Source of the DNA: Pontibacter populi
Lineage (GTDB): Bacteria > Bacteroidota > Bacteroidia > Cytophagales > Hymenobacteraceae
Direction of reading: 5' to 3'
Assembly (NCBI RefSeq): GCF_019336435.1
Contig: NZ_JAHWXQ010000003.1
Location: 124,001-188,000 of the forward strand
DNA: 64,000 bases
Shown: one piece after another, positions 59,603-64,000 of the stretch
Position numbering within the stretch: the stretch's first letter is position 1
Layout: each line of letters begins with the position of its first letter
Notes under the pieces: model-generated
What the model was told of the DNA's origin: nothing
Database searches by the model: none
The model's input: only the letters and a program-made list of their open reading frames with translations
Position numbers and translations under genes: made by a program

Positions 59603-60847
59603 CTACCTAAACCCAAACAGCACCGGGAACAGGAACACGACGATAAGAATCCAGATAAAATAGACAGGCAGGTAAGTGGCAATAGCTTTCCCGAGCTCAG
59701 CCACATCCGCTTTTTTAGTAACAGACCTGAAAAGGGAGCGGGTAACGAGCAGCAGGTTTAGCAAAATAAGCACATTGCTACCGAGCACCGCCAGCCTGTT
59801 TGGGGTAAGGCCCCATTCCGCAATCCGGAACAAAATAGCCGATAGCGCAATGCTGTTTACTATTACCGTTACGATGGCTAAAAGCAGCAGTACCCAGCTA
59901 TCGGTGGTGTTTTGTTCTTTGCCGGATTTATCGGCGATAGAGAAAAAGATTAGCGCCATTACCCCGATCAGAAGTACATTAAACAATATCAGGAATTCGC
60001 GGTCGTTGTATGGGTCTTTGCCGGAAAAGGGAGTAGCAATGAGGTACACCGAGAGCATGATAAGTACCAGCGGACTGAAAATTTTGGCGATGACCGGAGA
60101 TACTTTATTTACCAGGTGCGGATTGGTTTGTGTAAGATAGGTAGCAACTATAGGGATGGCTGCAGCCCCGAACACGGCAATATATTCAGCATAAAACTGC
60201 TCTATATGGATACCAATTATCGCAAATAAGGCGATGGTGATGCCTGTGAGAATAACACCTGCTATTACCAGGAGCGCCGTCATGACAAGCAGATCGCCAT
60301 TGAACCGTAGATATCCCAGCCGCCTGCTATGGTTGTTGATCTCGTTGCCGGTATAGGCTACGCCTAAAATACCCCATAACAGGAACGGTAAGTGCAGGCA
60401 GGCCAGTACAAGCGTGTCAGTTTCCAAGGTGCCGGGCAGCAGGTTAATGTAGACCAGTGACACCACTATAGTTGCGGCAAGAAGCACGATCCTGTTTGTT
60501 TTCAGGTTGTTCTTCCAGGCAAAGTAAGCTGTGAGTAGCGGGAAAACGATAAAGCCAATGTTACGGGGATAAAAGAATTCTTCATCGATCGGTAAAAACG
60601 CCGGGAGCTTCGCAACTATACCTGCCACAAGCGATGCCAGCAGCACCAGCAGCAGGTCTCTGCCAGTGCCCCAGGAAATATCATCACTTTCATAGTTCAG
60701 CCTTTCGTGCCAGAAATCAGCAAGCAGGTTGCCTTTAAGTTCGGGGTAAATAGCCCTGAACTCCTGGGCAAAAGGCGCTTTGTTGTTACGGTATAACTTC
60801 TCCAGCTGGCCGGGGTCGTTAAGATGCGAACGTATTTCGTTTTTCAT
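59603..60847 (-). CDS. DUF4153 domain membrane protein
   Basis: A 414-residue protein with an N-terminal soluble segment (about 1-60, ending FWHERLNYESDDISWG) and about eleven hydrophobic helices. It fits the DUF4153 family of Bacteroidota integral membrane proteins, whose function is unknown. It is 59 bases downstream of the small membrane protein at 60907 and may be the last gene of that transcript. Confidence 0.75.
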   Translation of the reverse strand: MKNEIRSHLNDPGQLEKLYRNNKAPFAQEFRAIYPELKGNLLADFWHERLNYESDDISWGTGRDLLLVLLASLVAGIVAKLPAFLPIDEEFFYPRNIGFIVFPLLTAYFAWKNNLKTNRIVLLAATIVVSLVYINLLPGTLETDTLVLACLHLPFLLWGILGVAYTGNEINNHSRRLGYLRFNGDLLVMTALLVIAGVILTGITIALFAIIGIHIEQFYAEYIAVFGAAAIPIVATYLTQTNPHLVNKVSPVIAKIFSPLVLIMLSVYLIATPFSGKDPYNDREFLILFNVLLIGVMALIFFSIADKSGKEQNTTDSWVLLLLAIVTVIVNSIALSAILFRIAEWGLTPNRLAVLGSNVLILLNLLLVTRSLFRSVTKKADVAELGKAIATYLPVYFIWILIVVFLFPVLFGFR

Positions 60848-60906
60848 GGCTGATCTATTTGATCTGTAGAATGTATAGTTTGCTAGAACCTGCTAATACC
60901 TGTGTT

Positions 60907-61197
60907 CTATAGTTTATCGATCATGTCGCCCAGATCACTTACGCCTAATGTGAACATGATCAGCACGATGCCCAAAATGATCTTAACGATTGCCGGAAGT
61001 GCAAAACCTAGCTTCTTTCTGAAATAGGCATTGGCAGGCGGAAGGTAAATCAGCGAGATGAGCAGGTAAGCGATTCCCGGAACAGGATGCACCAGGAATA
61101 GATTCAGTATGCCGATTATGATAACGAGGACTCCAAAGAGCCAGCCGGCAATATTCCATATAGTTGGTCTGTTATCCGATGCCATTTTATTTTCCAT
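60907..61197 (-). CDS. Small membrane protein (three to four helices)
   Basis: A 96-residue protein with three hydrophobic segments (WLFGVLVIIIGILNLFLV, GIAYLLISLIYLPPANAYF, IVKIILGIVLIMFTLG). It is related to the gene at 61605-61934: both share WxFGxLxxxIGIxNxF, a LISLIYLPPANAYFRKK / LLSLLYFLPVNDILRKT segment and a final SDLGDMIDKL / GELFDKIEMM. No function is known. Confidence 0.7.
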   Translation of the reverse strand: MENKMASDNRPTIWNIAGWLFGVLVIIIGILNLFLVHPVPGIAYLLISLIYLPPANAYFRKKLGFALPAIVKIILGIVLIMFTLGVSDLGDMIDKL

Positions 61198-61262
61198 GAG
61201 CTTATAGTTTTAATGTTGTTTGAATTTTAATTCACCTTTAGCCTTTAACTTTAGGGTTAGGC

Positions 61263-61553
61263 TCAGCTTCCGGCAAATGGTGACCCGAAAATACCGACTG
61301 CCAGTTCAGCCCAGATTAGAAATAGCGCTACAAGTATAAAAGCAATAAGGCCAATGCGGTAATCCATGTTTCGTACCTTCCTGATCACCAGCTCTACCAC
61401 CAGTCCTGTACTGAGCAGCAGCACGCCCATCACAATAAAATCAAACAAATCCCAGTCTACTTCATTTGTGAACTGCATCGCTATCAGCGGAATAGATAGA
61501 ATAAGTGCTACTCCTAGCACAATACCAATAAGTCTTTTGTTCTGCGTTACCAT
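61263..61553 (-). CDS. Small membrane protein
   Basis: A 96-residue protein with three hydrophobic helices (IGIVLGVALILSIPLIAMQF, LFDFIVMGVLLLSTGLVVEL, IGLIAFILVALFLIWAEL) and a basic loop between the last two (RKVRNMDYR). Similar short proteins are common in Bacteroidota and sometimes annotated without basis as transporters. No function is assigned. It lies between two paralogous membrane proteins. Confidence 0.72.
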   Translation of the reverse strand: MVTQNKRLIGIVLGVALILSIPLIAMQFTNEVDWDLFDFIVMGVLLLSTGLVVELVIRKVRNMDYRIGLIAFILVALFLIWAELAVGIFGSPFAGS

Positions 61554-61604
61554 AATCGTTTAGTTTTTTAAGTTATAAATTGATTTAGTGATTATTACTA
61601 TAGT

Positions 61605-61934
61605 TTAGAATGAGTTTGTCATCATTTCGATCTTATCGAATAGCTCGCCCACGCCCATGGCTGCCCAGATAATAAAGAGCCCCACCAGTATCTTTACTAA
61701 CCATATTTTAGGAATAGTAAAGCCAGTCGTTTTCCGGAGGATATCATTTACAGGAAGGAAGTAGAGGAGGGAAAGGAGTACTATAAATATCCCGAAACCG
61801 GGGTCGTTGCCCCAGAAGGTATTCACGATACCTATGGCAAAAAAGAGCAGGCCAAAAGTCCAGCTGATGATTGTGAGCGCAGTAGCGCCGTCATTTACTG
61901 CTGTTTCGTGCGGATGTTTTTCTTCGGTTGTCAT
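61605..61934 (-). CDS. Small membrane protein, paralog of the one at 60907
   Basis: A 109-residue protein with a soluble N-terminus (MTTEEKHPHETAVNDG) and three hydrophobic helices (ISWTFGLLFFAIGIVNTFWG, GFGIFIVLLSLLYFLPVNDI, IWLVKILVGLFIIWAAMG). The paralogy with the gene at 60907-61197 suggests a local duplication with the 61263 gene in between. Confidence 0.72.
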   Translation of the reverse strand: MTTEEKHPHETAVNDGATALTIISWTFGLLFFAIGIVNTFWGNDPGFGIFIVLLSLLYFLPVNDILRKTTGFTIPKIWLVKILVGLFIIWAAMGVGELFDKIEMMTNSF

Positions 61935-61988
61935 ATCATTGTAGTTTTAAGTTGTAACCAGTTTTGGATGTGAAGGAATAGGAGAGGG

Positions 61989-62324
61989 CTAGTCCCACAT
62001 GGTGCCTGCTAACCCCAGAACAGTCCCCAGCCAGAGCACGATCATAAATACTACCAGGCTTATTAAATAGGCTATTACCTCTCTCCAGCCACCCTGTGCC
62101 CGCAAATGGTCCATGTTGTAAAAGAACAATCCTCCGAGCGCTCCTGCAGCCGGAACAACCAGTACCGGTCTTATCCACCATAGTTCAGGCCAGTTCGGTT
62201 TGGGCTCTCCTCCAAGGACGAAGAACAGGATCACAAACAATCCTACTCCTGCGCCTATCAGCATCAGTTTTCCTACTGATACCGGATGAACCGGCTGGTT
62301 TTGATATTCACTTTTTTCTTCCAT
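61989..62324 (-). CDS. Small membrane protein, first gene of the membrane cluster
   Basis: A 111-residue protein with three hydrophobic helices (GKLMLIGAGVGLFVILFFVLG, IRPVLVVPAAGALGGLFFY, EVIAYLISLVVFMIVLWLG). It follows an ACTTTG-N5-CAAAGT palindrome located 44 bases upstream of its start. With the palindrome it is predicted to be controlled by the winged-helix regulator encoded just beyond. Confidence 0.75.
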   Translation of the reverse strand: MEEKSEYQNQPVHPVSVGKLMLIGAGVGLFVILFFVLGGEPKPNWPELWWIRPVLVVPAAGALGGLFFYNMDHLRAQGGWREVIAYLISLVVFMIVLWLGTVLGLAGTMWD

Positions 62325-62367
62325 GGGAATCGTGTTTTATAAATTGTGATACGTTTTAATTTAAAGT

Positions 62368-62384
62368 ACTTTGAAATGCAAAGT
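62368..62384. promoter_or_regulatory. Predicted operator ACTTTG-N5-CAAAGT (site 1)
   Basis: A perfect 6-5-6 palindrome, ACTTTG AAATG CAAAGT, preceded by TAAAGT. The same architecture occurs at 63351-63367 upstream of the regulator's own operon. It lies between the 62324 gene start and the regulator stop. Confidence 0.6.
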
Positions 62385-62401
62385 ACAACTACAAAAAAAT
62401 A

Positions 62402-62710
62402 TCAGTTGTCTTTCCGGTTATTTAAAATAAGCTGTTCCAATGCATCTAAATGGTTGTTAAAAGCTTTTCTGCCGGCATCAGTAGCGTGGTATGTAGTGTT
62501 CGGCTTACGGCCTACAAACTGTTTTTCTACACGCAGATACTCAGCTTCTTCAAGGGCACGCAGGTGGCTGGCAAGGTTCCCGTCTGTTAATTGCAGGGTA
62601 TCTTTCAGCGTACTAAAATCCACACGGTCTTCCACCATCAACACCGACATAATGCCTAGTCTTGCCTTACTTTCGAAGGCCTTGTTTATATTTTCAAGAT
62701 AATCTTTCAC
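62402..62710 (-). CDS. Winged-helix transcriptional regulator (PF13601 type)
   Basis: A 102-residue regulator read from a GTG at 62710; the ATG 21 codons upstream lies inside the preceding gene and adds cysteine-rich residues without family character. The helix-turn-helix is RLGIMSVLMVEDRVDFSTLKDTLQLTDGNLASHLRALEEAEYLRVEKQFVGRKPNTTYHATDAGRKAF, the exact pattern of the PF13601 winged-helix family. Such proteins repress small membrane-protein operons. It starts 8 bases after the stop of the membrane-protein gene, so the two form one operon. The ACTTTG-N5-CAAAGT sites are the likely targets. Confidence 0.85.
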   Translation of the reverse strand: MKDYLENINKAFESKARLGIMSVLMVEDRVDFSTLKDTLQLTDGNLASHLRALEEAEYLRVEKQFVGRKPNTTYHATDAGRKAFNNHLDALEQLILNNRKDN

Positions 62711-62717
62711 AGGTCTG

Positions 62718-63341
62718 CTAGCGTTCGTATTTGAAGTACACCAGCGTCCCATACACAATGTGCAGTACTCCAAAGCCCAGTGTCCAGGCTAGTAAACCAT
62801 ACCCCACAAAAAAGCTGGCTACAAGCCCAACTATAATCTCCATTATTCCCAGATACCGAATGTCGCTCAGGGTATACTTGCTGGCGTTCAGCAAAGCGCA
62901 ACCATAAAAAATAAGCATAACCGGAGCCACCAGGTACAGCAGGTTATGGTAGAACAGTACTAAGCAAAAAACACCGCCAGCTGCCAGTGGTATAAACAGG
63001 TTGATCAGCATGCGCTCTGTTTTGCTATCCCAGACACGGTGGCTGTTCTTCTTGGCGTTACGTGCCGTGAAATACGTAGCCGAACTAAGCGCAAGAATAA
63101 ACACAATGCCCGCTACCGATAGTATAAAAAAAATGGCTTCTCTTGTAAGCGTAAGCCCCAGGATCTCATTGTATACTATATTATGCGTTACCAGGTACCA
63201 CTTCACAACTGCTGCCCCCAATAGCGCCGAAACACCCGCTGCTACGCCTGAAAGTCCGCTAAGCGAAATAAATCGGGAGGAGCGATCCATGATCTTTCGG
63301 ATCTCGTGCAGTTCTGCTAATTGGTCTTGCTGTTGGTTCAT
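62718..63341 (-). CDS. Four-helix membrane protein co-transcribed with a regulator
   Basis: A 207-residue protein starting at MNQQQDQLAELHEIRKIMDR; an upstream ATG lies in the operator. A soluble N-terminus is followed by hydrophobic helices near 25-47, 70-92, 115-160 and 170-200. The HEIRKIMDRSSRFISLSGLSGVAAG start is typical of the membrane partner found next to PF13601 regulators in Bacteroidota, which may sense the signal and hold or release the repressor; that role is an inference. Confidence 0.78.
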   Translation of the reverse strand: MNQQQDQLAELHEIRKIMDRSSRFISLSGLSGVAAGVSALLGAAVVKWYLVTHNIVYNEILGLTLTREAIFFILSVAGIVFILALSSATYFTARNAKKNSHRVWDSKTERMLINLFIPLAAGGVFCLVLFYHNLLYLVAPVMLIFYGCALLNASKYTLSDIRYLGIMEIIVGLVASFFVGYGLLAWTLGFGVLHIVYGTLVYFKYER

Positions 63342-63350
63342 GTGTAAAGT

Positions 63351-63367
63351 ACTTTGAGTTTCAAAGT
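63351..63367. promoter_or_regulatory. Predicted operator ACTTTG-N5-CAAAGT (site 2)
   Basis: ACTTTG AGTTT CAAAGT, preceded by TAAAGT as at site 1, ten bases upstream of the start of the membrane protein/regulator operon. It predicts autoregulation. Confidence 0.6.
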
Positions 63368-63505
63368 TAATCACAGTTTACGTAATGTCAAGTATAGTGG
63401 ATGAAATATTTTTAATTTCCTGAAATAACTTTCAAAGCAGAAGACATTACAACTTACTGATCGTACCTGCGGTACACTATAGGCAACACAAAAACAGCTT
63501 CGTTT

Positions 63506-64000
63506 ATGGTACAGTCTGCTACAACACCTACTATCATGTATGTTACCAACCCGATGTGTGCCTGGTGCTATGGTTTTACAGCTGTGGTGCGCAGGCTGGC
63601 CGCTTTGTGGCGGGGAAGGTTACAGGTGCAGGTGCAGATAGGCAACTTGCAGGCGTATGCCACAGAGGCCCTTAAACGCGAAGAACGGGAACGCCTGGCA
63701 ACCAACTGGCATTGGGTACAGCAACGAACGCACTTACCTTTTGATTTCCGGTTTTTCCTGCAAAAAAAATACATATATGCTACCGAACCTGCCTGCAGGG
63801 CTTTGCTATGTATGCGTTTGCTGAAGCCAGTACTCACCCTGGAGGTACTTCGTGCCATGCATTCCGCTTTCTTTGCCGATGGCCTCGATTTAAAAGACAC
63901 AGCTGTATTGGTGCGTATTGCCGGTATTTTTGGCGTATCAGAGAACCTGTTCCTTGCTTTGTTTGAGTCGGAGGAGGTGATGCAGCAGTTGGATGATGAG
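63506..64000 (+). CDS. DsbA family protein, truncated by the window end
   Basis: The first 165 codons of a DsbA-fold protein. It starts MVQSATTPTIMYVTNPMCAWCYGF; the active site is MCAWCYGF (CxxC-like Cys-Ala-Trp-Cys), the FrnE/YwbO type of cytosolic DsbA relatives. A helical insertion follows (ALKREERERLATNWHWVQQR) and a second segment with ACRALLCMRLL. It continues past base 64000. No signal peptide is present, so it acts in the cytoplasm, possibly on thiol redox. Confidence 0.82.
   Translation, partial: MVQSATTPTIMYVTNPMCAWCYGFTAVVRRLAALWRGRLQVQVQIGNLQAYATEALKREERERLATNWHWVQQRTHLPFDFRFFLQKKYIYATEPACRALLCMRLLKPVLTLEVLRAMHSAFFADGLDLKDTAVLVRIAGIFGVSENLFLALFESEEVMQQLDDE

Overview
The window looks like a chromosome segment from a member of the Bacteroidota, most likely a Pontibacter-like bacterium in the Cytophagales (Hymenobacteraceae). 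This rests on gene content: a type IX secretion C-terminal sorting domain, an XrtN exosortase with its VIT-domain partner, a tandem (double) D-Ala-D-Ala ligase, an OMP_b-brl_3 style outer-membrane barrel, and TAnnTTTG-type promoter elements. The taxon is an inference. Host DNA also carries the palindromic word AACTATAG/CTATAGTT at very high density, in genes and spacers alike; the large island is almost free of it.

Left host segment (1-15358): the end of an MDR oxidoreductase, a DinB-fold protein, threonine synthase (convergent), a LysR regulator, an SRPBCC/DUF1801 pair, phosphoglycerate kinase, a repeat-rich spacer (6.4-7.3 kb), the double Ddl, a PASTA membrane protein, a T9SS cargo protein with a rhodanese, an M50 protease, a HAD phosphatase and a tRNA(CAU). 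Inserted between DUF1801 and pgk is a ~1.06 kb AT-rich unit (3897-4957). It holds one gene followed by an attC-like palindrome, and its two ends have the complementarity expected of an integron-type gene cassette.

Genomic island (15314-46491, ~31.2 kb): integrated at the 3' half of the tRNA gene, bounded by perfect 46-bp direct repeats, with a tyrosine recombinase next to the right end and a 23-bp repeat (candidate integrase arm sites) just inside each end. Its left half is an anti-phage locus: a C5-cytosine methyltransferase, a Vsr-type nuclease (convergent), a NERD/SF1 helicase, a DrmE-like protein, DrmA and DrmB (DUF1998), and two paralogous proteins I do not recognise. This resembles class 2 DISARM, but no PLD nuclease (DrmC) is visible; the two paralogs occupy the end where drmC could be expected. 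The middle and right parts carry element and accessory genes: a DUF3871 protein flanked by a duplicated non-coding sequence, a Nudix/zinc-finger cluster, a secreted DRGH nuclease, a SRAP protein, a protein with an SSB-like tail, CoiA-like and HNH nucleases, a DUF3987 primase/helicase-like ATPase, an excisionase-like HTH protein and the integrase. No relaxase or conjugation genes were recognised.

Right host segment (46492-64000): a short relic that looks like the end of an older element at the same tRNA, CsbD, a STAS-like protein divergent from a soluble hybrid histidine kinase, an outer-membrane barrel protein, OsmC, HPF, S1/P1 nuclease, the XrtN system, a DUF4153 membrane protein, a run of small membrane proteins, and a PF13601-type repressor. 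A palindrome ACTTTG-N5-CAAAGT precedes both operons next to that regulator. The window ends inside a DsbA-family gene.
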